A stretch of 44,049 bases of DNA, from NCBI GenBank assembly GCA_013286235.1, contig JABDGE010000005.1, positions 27,548 through 71,596 on the forward strand, written 5' to 3'. Under the pieces are notes generated by a model. It made no database searches. It was not told the origin of the DNA and saw nothing but the letters and a program-made list of their open reading frames with translations. The position numbers and the translations under genes were made by a program. Below, one piece after another: positions 25,167 through 33,636 of the stretch (position 1 is the first letter of the stretch; each line of letters opens with the position of its first letter). Source of the stretch: Bacteroidota bacterium (GTDB taxonomy: Bacteria; Bacteroidota; Bacteroidia; Sphingobacteriales; Sphingobacteriaceae).

Positions 25167-26548
25167 GTACCTTAATAATCCTTTCCGTCCTTCCCTTATT
25201 GTTGCTATACTTAGGTTTATACAAGGTGCAAAAAGCATTGTTACCGGTTACGTTGATTGGTTTACTGGCTGCGCTTGGCACTACCATCGCTTCGTATACT
25301 TCGCAGGACCTCGCTACGCCTGTGTACACAGGGATGATGCTATTCAATAATTATTCGGTCGTGTTCTCGGCTATTACCATCATCTCAACGATATTGATAT
25401 TACTGCTTTCAAAAGGATATTTTGAAAGGATAAGCAGTCACATCGCAGAATATTACGCAATTATATTGTTCGCGCTGGCCGGCATCATCGTGATGGTTTC
25501 ATTCTATAACCTGGTGATGCTATTCATCGGCATCGAAATCATGTCGGTGAGCCTATACATCCTGGCCGGTATCAAAAAGACCGATTTTGCATCCAACGAG
25601 GCGGCTTTAAAATACTTTTTAATGGGCGCCTTTTCAACGGGTTTCCTGTTGTTCGGCATCACGCTGATCTACGGCTCAACAGGCTCATTTAATCTCGAAG
25701 CCATCAGGAATTGGGTAGTAAGTAACCCGCACAATGTGGATACAATGTTTTATGCAGGGGTTTTGCTCATCATAGTTGGTCTTTGCTTTAAAGTCGGGGC
25801 AGCGCCGTTCCATTTCTGGACCCCTGATGTGTACGAAGGTTCCCCTACATTGATCACGGCGTTTATGTCGACTGTGGTAAAGACAGCCGGTTTCGCTGCC
25901 TTCTTACGGCTGTTCAGCGCGTGTTTTGCCCCGGTATCTGATTTTTGGGTTCCGGTGCTGCTTGTCATAACCATTATTACCCTGTTTATCGGTAACATCA
26001 CGGCCCTGTATCAACAAAACTTTAAGCGCATGATGGCCTATTCAAGCATCTCTCATGCGGGGTACCTTTTGTTTGCCATCGTGGCGCTTGGGGCGGGGTC
26101 AGCAAGTTCGGTGGTAATTTATGCAACCGCATATTCCATTGCCTCGATCATCGCTTTTGGGGCACTGATATTGGTTCGGCAGCAATATGGCAGCGACAGC
26201 TTCGAAAGTTTTGACGGTTTAGCAAAAAAGAATCCATTTTTAGCACTCACATTGTCCATCGCCATGCTATCCCTCGCTGGCATACCGCTTACCGCCGGTT
26301 TTATCGGTAAGTTCTTTATGTTCTCCGGCGCTCTATTGCATTTCAAATATGTAATGGTATTACTCGCAGTCGTAAATGCCATTATAGCCATATTCTACTA
26401 TTTCCGGGTCATCGTGGCAATGTATTTCCGCGATACCGAACGCGGAGAGCTCACGGTACCGGTATTTTATAAACTCGTACTGGGGCTGGGAGCGCTGGCA
26501 ACCATACTGATCGGCATCTTTCCGTCCATCATCTCTGGCCTTCTTTAG
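25163..26548 (+). CDS. nuoN: NADH-quinone oxidoreductase subunit N
   Basis: It is the third antiporter-like subunit and the last gene of the operon. The 461-residue protein contains IGIEIMSVSLYILAGIKK, VGAAPFHFWTPDVYEGSPT and the MAYSSISHAGYLL segment. It overlaps nuoM by 4 bp. No clear hairpin terminator follows; instead there is a 307-bp gap with octad repeats. Confidence 0.98.
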   Translation: MSTLIILSVLPLLLLYLGLYKVQKALLPVTLIGLLAALGTTIASYTSQDLATPVYTGMMLFNNYSVVFSAITIISTILILLLSKGYFERISSHIAEYYAIILFALAGIIVMVSFYNLVMLFIGIEIMSVSLYILAGIKKTDFASNEAALKYFLMGAFSTGFLLFGITLIYGSTGSFNLEAIRNWVVSNPHNVDTMFYAGVLLIIVGLCFKVGAAPFHFWTPDVYEGSPTLITAFMSTVVKTAGFAAFLRLFSACFAPVSDFWVPVLLVITIITLFIGNITALYQQNFKRMMAYSSISHAGYLLFAIVALGAGSASSVVIYATAYSIASIIAFGALILVRQQYGSDSFESFDGLAKKNPFLALTLSIAMLSLAGIPLTAGFIGKFFMFSGALLHFKYVMVLLAVVNAIIAIFYYFRVIVAMYFRDTERGELTVPVFYKLVLGLGALATILIGIFPSIISGLL

Positions 26549-26855
26549 CGCGGCCGAAGCAGAATAATTGTGTGGCCCCCGGAGTTTACCCGTAGATAAT
26601 CAGGAGAATTACATTGTGGCCTAAATTGCCTCGTTGGCGAACTTGTCCCCGTTAAGTTTTCTTTGTGCTGTAAGTATTGCCTATCCCGCCCTTTGCCGAT
26701 TCCGGACTTCCGGTCTTTGCGCCTTCCGATCTTCCGGACTTTCGGACTTCCCGTCTTCCGGACTTCCGGACTAATCAATAAAATCCGGCAAATCGTGTTA
26801 TGTAACGCAGACATTACAAATTCCGTTTAATATTTGTAGATTTACAAATATCCGA
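26549..26855. other. 307-bp gap after nuoN with octad array
   Basis: It contains nine in-phase 8-nt words at 26700-26771 (TTCCGGAC, TTCCGGTC, TTTGCGCC, TTCCGATC and relatives) and, 4 nt before the next ATG, a palindrome ATATTTGTA-GATT-TACAAATAT (26830-26851). No gene is credible here and no classical terminator is seen. Confidence 0.75.
26830..26851. promoter_or_regulatory. 9-bp inverted repeat just upstream of the DedA gene
   Basis: ATATTTGTA and TACAAATAT, separated by GATT, end 4 nt before the start codon. It could be an operator or an mRNA hairpin masking the start. A near -7 box (TA-ATA-TTTG, one base too long in the spacer) overlaps its left arm. Confidence 0.45.
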
Positions 26856-27503
26856 ATGGACGCTTTCTGGCAACACCTGCAAAATCTGACTGATGCGCAA
26901 TCCATCATAAGCATAGGTTTTTACTTTTTGCTGCTGGTGGTTTATGCTGAAACCGGTCTTTTTTTTGGCTTTTTTTTGCCTGGCGACTACCTTCTGTTCA
27001 TGGCAGGCTTGCTTTGTTCAACAGGGAAATTCGATATTTCTATCTATACACTTGTCTTTTCATTAATTGGCGCGGGCATACTGGGCAACTATACGGGCTA
27101 CTGGTTTGGCTATCGGGCAGGGCCATCGTTATTTAACAAACACAATACGTTCTTCTTCAGACGGCATCACGCGGTCATCGCCGAGGCCTTTTATGCCAAA
27201 CATGGGGGTAAGGCATTGGTTTTAGGTAGATTTTTCCCTATAATTAGAACTTTTGCCCCTATCTTTGCAGGAGTAGTAAAACTCGATATTAAAAAATTTA
27301 CGATTTATAACATAACAGGCTGCATTGCCTGGGTTTGTACCTTCACCCTTGCAGGCTATTTTTTGGGCAGAAAATATCCCCAGCTGAAGAACTATACAGA
27401 ATATGTTATACTCGGCTTGATCGTAGTTACCTCTATTCCGCTCCTGTTAGCTTTGTTCAGGCGAAGATGGCTGGGCGACGCAAAAGTTAATGAGTTAAAA
27501 TAG
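26856..27503 (+). CDS. DedA-family membrane protein
   Basis: DedA (VTT/SNARE-associated) proteins are inner-membrane proteins now linked to lipid-carrier recycling and envelope homeostasis. The 215-residue protein has the family signature [16 protein letters not shown], the basic [16 protein letters not shown] motif and several hydrophobic segments. It lies 10 nt before the pyrophosphatase gene. The precise transported lipid cannot be inferred. Confidence 0.92.
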   Translation: MDAFWQHLQNLTDAQSIISIGFYFLLLVVYAETGLFFGFFLPGDYLLFMAGLLCSTGKFDISIYTLVFSLIGAGILGNYTGYWFGYRAGPSLFNKHNTFFFRRHHAVIAEAFYAKHGGKALVLGRFFPIIRTFAPIFAGVVKLDIKKFTIYNITGCIAWVCTFTLAGYFLGRKYPQLKNYTEYVILGLIVVTSIPLLLALFRRRWLGDAKVNELK

Positions 27504-27513
27504 AAATCTTCAA

Positions 27514-28059
27514 ATGAGCACACAGCATCCATGGCACCAGGTTTCACCAGGTGAAAACATACCTGAAATTGTACACGCAATTATCGAGATTCCCAAAGGT
27601 TCAAAAGCTAAGTATGAGATCGACAAAACTTCGGGACTCCTAAAACTCGACAGGGTGCTCTTTTCATCGGTAATGTATCCGGCCAATTATGGGTTCATAC
27701 CGCAAACGTATTGTGATGATAACGACCCGCTCGATATTCTTGTACTTTGTTCCATTGACGTATTCCCGATGTCGATAATCGACGCCAAACCGATTGGTGT
27801 AATGCATATGGTCGATAATGGTGAGCAGGACGATAAGATCATTGCGGTAGCTAAGAATGATATGTCGGTAAATTATATCGACGATCTGTCTGAGCTGCCT
27901 CCGCATACCATGACGGAGATCGTCCGGTTCTTTAAGGACTATAAAAAATTGGAAGGAAAAAACGTCACGATTGAGCACTTGCTCGGAAAACGTTATGCGT
28001 TCAAAGTGATAAATGAAGGCCTGGAATTATATAAATCTACTTTCCCGGTTTATCAATAA
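27514..28059 (+). CDS. ppa: Inorganic pyrophosphatase
   Basis: It hydrolyses pyrophosphate to phosphate in the cytoplasm and pulls biosynthetic reactions forward. The 181-residue family I enzyme has [35 protein letters not shown] (the metal-binding Asp cluster) and the [10 protein letters not shown] region. It lies in a likely operon with the DedA gene (10 nt) and the CBS-domain gene (7 nt). Confidence 0.97.
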   Translation: MSTQHPWHQVSPGENIPEIVHAIIEIPKGSKAKYEIDKTSGLLKLDRVLFSSVMYPANYGFIPQTYCDDNDPLDILVLCSIDVFPMSIIDAKPIGVMHMVDNGEQDDKIIAVAKNDMSVNYIDDLSELPPHTMTEIVRFFKDYKKLEGKNVTIEHLLGKRYAFKVINEGLELYKSTFPVYQ

Positions 28060-28066
28060 TTAACAT

Positions 28067-29404
28067 ATGGGGCCTGATCTCGAAATAAACGGTTATTATC
28101 TCTTACTCACCTTCTTCCTGGTTTTGCTCAACGGCTTTTTTGTGGCTGCAGAGTTTGCTATGGTAAGGGTGCGGGGTTCGCAGGTCGAGATCAAGGCAAA
28201 AACCGGGAGCCCGGTCGCAAAGGTGGCCCGAGGCATTCTTCATAACCTCGACGGTTACCTCGCCGCGACCCAGTTAGGCGTCACCATTGCTTCGCTTGGC
28301 CTGGGATGGGTGGGCCAGGATATTGTTACTAAATTAATGCTCAACCTGTTTTTCACGTTTGGCGTAGTAATTAAATCCGGCGTCATTATTACGGTCAGCC
28401 GCTTCATTGCGTTCACGCTGATAACCTTACTACACATTGTCTTCGGCGAGTTGGCTCCTAAGTCGATTGCCATTCAGCGATCGGTTCGCACCTTGATGAC
28501 GATCTCGTTGCCACTGCGCTTTTTCTTTGTGATTTTCAGGCCACTGATCTGGGTGCTGAATGGTTTCGCCAATTTTATTTTGAAATTAACAGGCATCTCT
28601 CCTGTTCAGGGCGAAACGTCGCACAGCTCAGAAGAGCTGCAGTATCTGCTCGACCAAGGCAAACAAACGGGCGCCCTTGACTCAACTGAGCATGAGCTGA
28701 TCCAGAATGTTTTTGACTTCAACGAGCGTGTGGTAAAAAACATCATGGTGCCGCGCACCAAGATCATGGGTGTGGATATCAATACGCCAAAAGATGAATT
28801 ATTAGATGTGGTGATAACCGAGGGCTACTCGCGTATCCCTGTTTACGACGATGTGATCGATAAGATTGTAGGCATCGTCCACGCCAAGGATATTCTACCC
28901 CTGCTGGCCCGAAATGAAGATATCGTACTAAAAAATATCATACGGAAACCCTATTTTATTCCCGAGACAAAAAAGATCAACGATCTGATGGCCGAGCTTC
29001 AGCAAAAGCGCATACAAATTGCCATCGTATTGGATGAATTTGGCGGTACAGCCGGAATGGTTACGCTGGAAGATATTGTTGAAGAACTGGTTGGCGATAT
29101 ACAGGATGAGTACGATGAAGAAAAACCGATCGTCGAAAAAGTGAACGACCGCGAGTTTATTGTAAACGCCCTCGCTCCCATTTACGATGTAAACAGTCAT
29201 TTGCCGCATGACCTGCCTGAAGACGGCGATTTTGATACCGTATCGGGCTGGCTGGGCGATATATTTGGGAAAATTCCCGATGTTGGCGAGCAGATGGAAT
29301 CAAACGGCTACAACATCACCGTATTGAAAAAATCAGACCAAAATATTGAATCGGTTAAGCTTGAGCTGCTGATCAATGAAGAAGACGCGGTTGATTTACA
29401 TTGA
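28067..29404 (+). CDS. CNNM/CorC-type membrane protein with CBS domains
   Basis: The 445-residue protein has an N-terminal DUF21/CNNM membrane domain (about residues 1-200, including ATQLGVTIASLGLGWVG and HIVFGELAPKSIAIQ), a CBS pair (about 215-340: NIMVPRTKIMGVD, EGYSRIPVYDDVIDKIVGIVH) and a C-terminal CorC/HlyC domain. Such proteins are often annotated hemolysin or magnesium/cobalt efflux proteins; GldE of gliding bacteria is a related family member, but I see no evidence to choose GldE here. Confidence 0.93.
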   Translation: MGPDLEINGYYLLLTFFLVLLNGFFVAAEFAMVRVRGSQVEIKAKTGSPVAKVARGILHNLDGYLAATQLGVTIASLGLGWVGQDIVTKLMLNLFFTFGVVIKSGVIITVSRFIAFTLITLLHIVFGELAPKSIAIQRSVRTLMTISLPLRFFFVIFRPLIWVLNGFANFILKLTGISPVQGETSHSSEELQYLLDQGKQTGALDSTEHELIQNVFDFNERVVKNIMVPRTKIMGVDINTPKDELLDVVITEGYSRIPVYDDVIDKIVGIVHAKDILPLLARNEDIVLKNIIRKPYFIPETKKINDLMAELQQKRIQIAIVLDEFGGTAGMVTLEDIVEELVGDIQDEYDEEKPIVEKVNDREFIVNALAPIYDVNSHLPHDLPEDGDFDTVSGWLGDIFGKIPDVGEQMESNGYNITVLKKSDQNIESVKLELLINEEDAVDLH

Positions 29405-29436
29405 TGTGTTCTTTCTGTATAGCTAAAGTCTAAAAG

Positions 29437-29534
29437 TTTTACCACGGAGGAGGCACGGAGATCGCGGAGTCTTGTAAGTTTGCCAATTTTTCTGTGTGTT
29501 CTCTGTGCATTCTCAGCGCTCTCTGTGGTTAAAA
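29437..29534. repeat. Dispersed CCACGGAG/CTCTGTGGT-type element
   Basis: The segment begins TTTTACCACGGAGGAGG and ends GCTCTCTGTGGTTAAAA, forming imperfect terminal inverted repeats of about 13 bp around a GGAG/CTCTG-rich interior (TCTGTGTGTTCTCTGTGC). This phrasing resembles an extragenic element I know from many bacterial genomes. It lies between the CBS-domain gene and rsmE. Confidence 0.6.
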
Positions 29535-29586
29535 TGCACTCTAAGCGTTATTTTAGCCGAAACATCAGTCGCAACTGTTTTCGGTC

Positions 29587-29624
29587 CCGATAGCTATCGG
29601 ACTTCCGGACTTCCGGACTTCCGG
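29587..29624. repeat. Palindrome core plus three ACTTCCGG octads
   Basis: CCGATAGCTATCGG (29587-29600), the 14-bp core of the palindrome also present at 21651-21666, is followed directly by three perfect ACTTCCGG units (29601-29624). The array ends 24 bp before the rsmE ATG. Confidence 0.85.
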
Positions 29625-29648
29625 ACTTTACTTACTTTACTTACTTCA

Positions 29649-30356
29649 ATGCAACTGTTTTACACACCCGATATTCTTCCAAACGCACAGCATTACATGC
29701 TCAATGAAGAAGAGAGCAAGCATTGCATCCGCGTACTGCGGCTCGAAAAAGGCGCAGAAGTACAACTTATCGATGGCCGGGGAGGGTTTTATACCGGTGA
29801 AATAGCGGATGCTCATCCAAAAAAAACATTACTGCAAATAATTTCGGTACAGCAAGCGTTTAATAAACGAAACCACTATTTGCACATAGCTGTGGCCCCA
29901 ACGAAAAATATTGAGCGCCTGGAATGGTTCCTTGAAAAAGCAACCGAGATCGGTATTGACGAAGTATCCTTTATTATTTGCCGGCGGTCTGAGCGCAAAG
30001 AACTAAAAATTGATCGCCTGAATAAAATCGTTACTTCGGCAGTCAAGCAGTCCATCAAGGCTTATCATCCCATTTTGAATGAGCCGGTGAGTTTTGAGCG
30101 GTTTATGAACAAGCCGTTGATTGGCCAAAAATTCATCGCCCACTGCGAACACACGGTCAAAACAAGCCTCGGGGATGAACTTGCTAAAGGTGACACCTGC
30201 CTTGTGCTGATTGGCCCGGAGGGCGATTTTACCCCGGATGAAATTGATACGGCTTTGAATAAGAATTTTAAAGCCATAACTTTAGGCGATAGTCGTTTGC
30301 GAACAGAGACGGCAGCTTTAGAAGCGTGTTTCGAAGTGAATTTTTTAAACCGATAA
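29649..30356 (+). CDS. rsmE: 16S rRNA (uracil1498-N3)-methyltransferase
   Basis: It methylates U1498 of 16S rRNA using S-adenosylmethionine. I start at ATG 29649 (235 aa, MQLFYTPDILPNAQHY); a longer frame from 29496 runs through intergenic repeats and was rejected. Motifs include EESKHCIRVLRLEKG near the N-terminus and the SPOUT-knot cofactor signatures LIGPEGDFTPDEID and LGDSRLRTETAALEA near the C-terminus. It precedes the DUF4159 gene by 4 nt. Confidence 0.96.
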   Translation: MQLFYTPDILPNAQHYMLNEEESKHCIRVLRLEKGAEVQLIDGRGGFYTGEIADAHPKKTLLQIISVQQAFNKRNHYLHIAVAPTKNIERLEWFLEKATEIGIDEVSFIICRRSERKELKIDRLNKIVTSAVKQSIKAYHPILNEPVSFERFMNKPLIGQKFIAHCEHTVKTSLGDELAKGDTCLVLIGPEGDFTPDEIDTALNKNFKAITLGDSRLRTETAALEACFEVNFLNR

Positions 30357-30360
30357 GAAG

Positions 30361-31026
30361 ATGAAGCATTTGCTGTGTGTGGTTACCGGGTTTTGCCTGC
30401 TTGTTTTGTCAAGCAGTTTTAACCTGCCGTCCTATAAGATGGCAAAACTTAAATACAATGGCGGCGGCGATTGGTATGGCGACAGGACAGCTTTGCCAAA
30501 CCTGATCAAATTCTGCAATGAGAATTTGAAAACCAACTTTCAGCCGGAAGACGATGTTGTGGATGTAGGCAGCAGCGAGCTATTCAATTATCCTTTCATC
30601 TTCATGACCGGGCACGGCAACGTGATATTTTCCGACCAGGAAGCACAAAACCTGAGAAAGTATTTAACCGGCGGTGGTTTCTTACATATCGACGATAACT
30701 ACGGCCTTGATCCTTACGTGCGTCCTCAAATGAAAAAAGTTTTCCCTGAGCTTGACTTTGTTGAGCTGCCCCTTAATTATCCCATTTACCATCAAAAGTT
30801 CGACTTCCCGATGGGGCTTCCTAAAATACACGAACACGACGGCAAAAGGGCGCAGGGGTTCGGGTTGATCTACAAAGGGAGATTGGTTTGCTTTTATACC
30901 TACCAGTGCGACCTGGGCAACGGCTGGGAAGATTTTGGCACCTATGCCGGCGACACGCAGGAAACTCGCGTCAAGGCCCTTAAAATGGGTGCTAACCTGG
31001 TACAATACGTCCTTACCCAACCGTGA
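30361..31026 (+). CDS. DUF4159 domain-containing exported protein
   Basis: The 221-residue protein starts with a signal peptide (about residues 1-22) and continues as a DUF4159 domain: KLKYNGGGDWYGDRTALPNL, FMTGHGNVIFSDQEAQNLR, GGFLHIDDNYGLDP. The fold resembles the class I glutamine amidotransferase-like or Rossmann-type domains, but its biochemical role is unknown. It lies 4 nt after rsmE and 19 nt before the biotinyl-domain gene, forming a likely three-gene operon. Confidence 0.9.
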   Translation: MKHLLCVVTGFCLLVLSSSFNLPSYKMAKLKYNGGGDWYGDRTALPNLIKFCNENLKTNFQPEDDVVDVGSSELFNYPFIFMTGHGNVIFSDQEAQNLRKYLTGGGFLHIDDNYGLDPYVRPQMKKVFPELDFVELPLNYPIYHQKFDFPMGLPKIHEHDGKRAQGFGLIYKGRLVCFYTYQCDLGNGWEDFGTYAGDTQETRVKALKMGANLVQYVLTQP

Positions 31027-31045
31027 TCATCAAATTAATAGCAAT

Positions 31046-31546
31046 ATGCACAAGGTTAAAGTAAACGGCGAATATAACTACGAGATTACATCCGGCAATG
31101 ACACGCTGTTCGTAAACGGCGAAGAGGTCGCTGCTGATATAAGCCGTCTCGCCAACACCCACGCGTGGCATGTTATCCATAACCTGCGGTCTTACAATGC
31201 TGAAGTTATCAGCTTCAACCGCGCTGAACGATCTGCCGAAATAAGGATCAACAATAATATTTATTCAGTTAAGGTAAAGGACCAGTTTGATATTTTGTTG
31301 GATCAATTGGGGCTAAGCGATCTTACCGCCGCCCGCATCAGCGACATCAAAGCGCCGATGCCGGGCCTCGTACTCAAAGTATTTGCCGGCGAGGGGATGG
31401 AAGTTAAAAAAGGGGATAACCTTTTTGTTTTGGAGGCGATGAAAATGGAAAATATCATCAAGGCGCCGGCGGACGTAGTAGTTAAAACCGTAAAAATCAG
31501 GCCCGGAGATAAAGTGGAAAAGGGGCAGGTATTGATGGTTTTTTAA
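31046..31546 (+). CDS. Biotin/lipoyl-attachment carrier protein
   Basis: The 166-residue protein ends with a biotinyl domain (KAPMPGLVLKVFAGEGMEVKKG and the biotinylation motif EAMKM, modified lysine Lys133). The N-terminal 100 residues resemble those of carrier subunits of acyl-CoA or oxaloacetate-type carboxylases. I chose ATG 31046 because a longer frame from 30935 overlaps the upstream gene in another frame. No carboxylase subunits are next to it, so the partner enzyme is encoded elsewhere. Confidence 0.92.
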   Translation: MHKVKVNGEYNYEITSGNDTLFVNGEEVAADISRLANTHAWHVIHNLRSYNAEVISFNRAERSAEIRINNNIYSVKVKDQFDILLDQLGLSDLTAARISDIKAPMPGLVLKVFAGEGMEVKKGDNLFVLEAMKMENIIKAPADVVVKTVKIRPGDKVEKGQVLMVF

Positions 31547-31646
31547 CTTGTTTGAAGCCAAAATGATAACCGGCTTATATGCCCGAATTGTCAATGACCG
31601 GATAATCTTTTCCGATTGAATAACACAGCAATATACAAATCCACGA

Positions 31647-31678
31647 AAAAGGCCTGCCGGAGAACCTGCAGGCCTTTT
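31647..31678. terminator. Bidirectional intrinsic terminator
   Basis: AAAAGGCCTGC (31647-31657) pairs perfectly with GCAGGCCTTTT (31668-31678). With A-rich left and T-rich right flanks it can serve both the biotinyl-domain gene on the plus strand and gldJ on the minus strand. Confidence 0.88.
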
Positions 31679-31699
31679 CCTATATCATTATGATTTAAT

Positions 31700-33406
31700 T
31701 CACTGACTGGTTTTAGGGTTAAATGGCTTTGCATCCTTAACACTGTAATGCGGCTTACCTTCAGGACGTACTTCAGGTTCACCCACGAGGGTCATTGCGC
31801 AACGGAAACCAACTTCAGCGCTTGACGCATCTTCGTCCATAAAGCGGCGGGTAGCTGGGTTTAACCAAAATGCAAGGTCATTCCAGGAGCCGCCTTTGTA
31901 TACCTTAGAATGGTCGTTTACCAATGTAGTGGTTCCGTACAAAACGGTACTAACCGTATCGCCGAATCCCCTGGCATCCGCGTTAAACTTCTTGCCGGCA
32001 AGCGGATCGGCTGTGGCAACTGTTGTTGGCTCCGGGGGTGGGGTCGTCGCATTTGCAGCAACGGCAGCGCCTGATGTTGCTGTATTGGGCTGATTAGGAT
32101 TAGCATTGTTAGCCGCCTGCTGTGCCAGGTAATCGGCATATTTTTGCTTTTTGTTACCTACTGAAGGATCCTTTATCGGCCGGCCGTATTTATCTTTTGC
32201 ATAAAGGCCTTTGGAAGCATCAGCCAGTCTCTTATTGCTGAACTCGTTGCCGCGGAAGGGGTTAAAATCGTTAACTTCTTCAAAAGAAGTCTGACGCCAG
32301 GTGTCCTCTACCCATTCATTTACGTTCCCGGCCATGTTATACAGGCCAAAATCATTTGGTGCATATGAGCGTACAGGAGCGGTGATATCGGCCTTATCGT
32401 TCAGGTCGCCGCCAACACCCATGTTATCGCCTAATCCGCGTTTAAAGTTGGCCAGGATGAGTCCACGGGTAGCTCTTTTAGAAGAACGTACACCTAAACC
32501 GTTCCAGGGGTAGATTTTACCGTCGTCAATATTTTCAAATTGTGTATTGCCTATCAATCCCAGGGCAGCATATTCCCACTCGGCTTCAGTCGGCAGGCGG
32601 TAAGCCTGTTTCAAAATACCGTCTTCCATTCGAACGTGACGCACAGGCTGTTTCCCTGCTTTTCCATTTGCGCCGGTCGTAACCTTAGCATTAGGGCTTA
32701 GGTCAGGCACCATTTTCTTACCGTCAATTCCGGCCCCGGTATATTGTCCGTTCAGGTAAATATCGGTATTGAATGGGTCTTTATCGGCGGGTGCGGGCGC
32801 AGCGCCTTTACCTTTTTTTCCGTTACCGGGCATGTCTGCCCAGGCAACCATACGCCCGGTCTCTCTTAAAATATTTTCGTTAACGCGATCTGTACGCCAT
32901 ACGCAGTAATCCTGCGCCTGGTCCCAGCTTATCCCCACAACCGGGTAGTCCTGGAAAGCCGGGTGCCTTAAATAGTTATCAACATAGGGTTCGTTGTACG
33001 AAAGCGGGTTACGCCATACCAGCGTGTCGGGCAGCGCATTGTAATACAACTCGGCATCCTGTGGATATGTTACACTTATCCAGTGCAAATAGTCGAGCCA
33101 GTCCTGGTTGGCTACTTCTGTTTCGTCCATATAAAAAGACGGTACCGTAACCCTGCGGCGCACGTTATTATAGTCATAAGTGACGTCCTGGTCGGCACTG
33201 CCTCCCATAACAAAGGTACCGCCCTCAATAGCTACTAAACCAGGTCCGGGCGAAGGATGTGTCTTACGAAAACGCTCATAACCACCGGTCTTTTTATCAT
33301 TATATACGATACCTGTTTTAGTAGATGCCGCATGTTTACTACAGCTGCTCAACAACGCGCCTATCCCCAATAACACCATCGCAGTTCTTGTAAAAAATAC
33401 TTTCAT
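31700..33406 (-). CDS. gldJ: Gliding motility lipoprotein GldJ
   Basis: GldJ is a lipoprotein with a formylglycine-generating-enzyme (SUMF1) fold needed for gliding and for stability of type IX secretion components. The 568-residue protein has a lipoprotein signal with Cys22 (ALLSSC), the GIVYNDKKTGGYE lead-in close to the YNDPKNGGFE of known GldJ, the SUMF1 motifs VAIEGGTFVMGG, SFYMDETEVANQDW, YRLPTEAEWEYAALG, NMAGNVNEWVEDTW and GGSWND, and RRFMDEDASSAEVGFRCA near the end. A low-complexity Asn/Ala/Pro stretch interrupts it at about residues 430-480. GldK is the alternative, but length and N-terminus favour GldJ. Confidence 0.88.
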   Translation of the reverse strand: MKVFFTRTAMVLLGIGALLSSCSKHAASTKTGIVYNDKKTGGYERFRKTHPSPGPGLVAIEGGTFVMGGSADQDVTYDYNNVRRRVTVPSFYMDETEVANQDWLDYLHWISVTYPQDAELYYNALPDTLVWRNPLSYNEPYVDNYLRHPAFQDYPVVGISWDQAQDYCVWRTDRVNENILRETGRMVAWADMPGNGKKGKGAAPAPADKDPFNTDIYLNGQYTGAGIDGKKMVPDLSPNAKVTTGANGKAGKQPVRHVRMEDGILKQAYRLPTEAEWEYAALGLIGNTQFENIDDGKIYPWNGLGVRSSKRATRGLILANFKRGLGDNMGVGGDLNDKADITAPVRSYAPNDFGLYNMAGNVNEWVEDTWRQTSFEEVNDFNPFRGNEFSNKRLADASKGLYAKDKYGRPIKDPSVGNKKQKYADYLAQQAANNANPNQPNTATSGAAVAANATTPPPEPTTVATADPLAGKKFNADARGFGDTVSTVLYGTTTLVNDHSKVYKGGSWNDLAFWLNPATRRFMDEDASSAEVGFRCAMTLVGEPEVRPEGKPHYSVKDAKPFNPKTSQ

Positions 33407-33636
33407 GTTTATTGCCTGTTTTTTGGAATGTAAATTTATAACATTTTAGTTAAAATGCTAATTATTTTGCCTAAATCTTTTTCAAGAATTTTAAATACCG
33501 CATGTTTTTTAACGACGAAATACCGTTTTAAGTTTCAAAGGGCCGATTTTTTTTGGTGGAAAACTTCTTTGCCCGCTCCTACGTATTAGCATGCATTTGC
33601 GTTATATTTAGTATTTGAAACTGATAAATTAAATTG

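Noticed and set aside
29496..29648. 51-residue N-terminal extension of RsmE
   Set aside because: It translates dispersed repeats and octads; the family start MQLFY lies at 29649.
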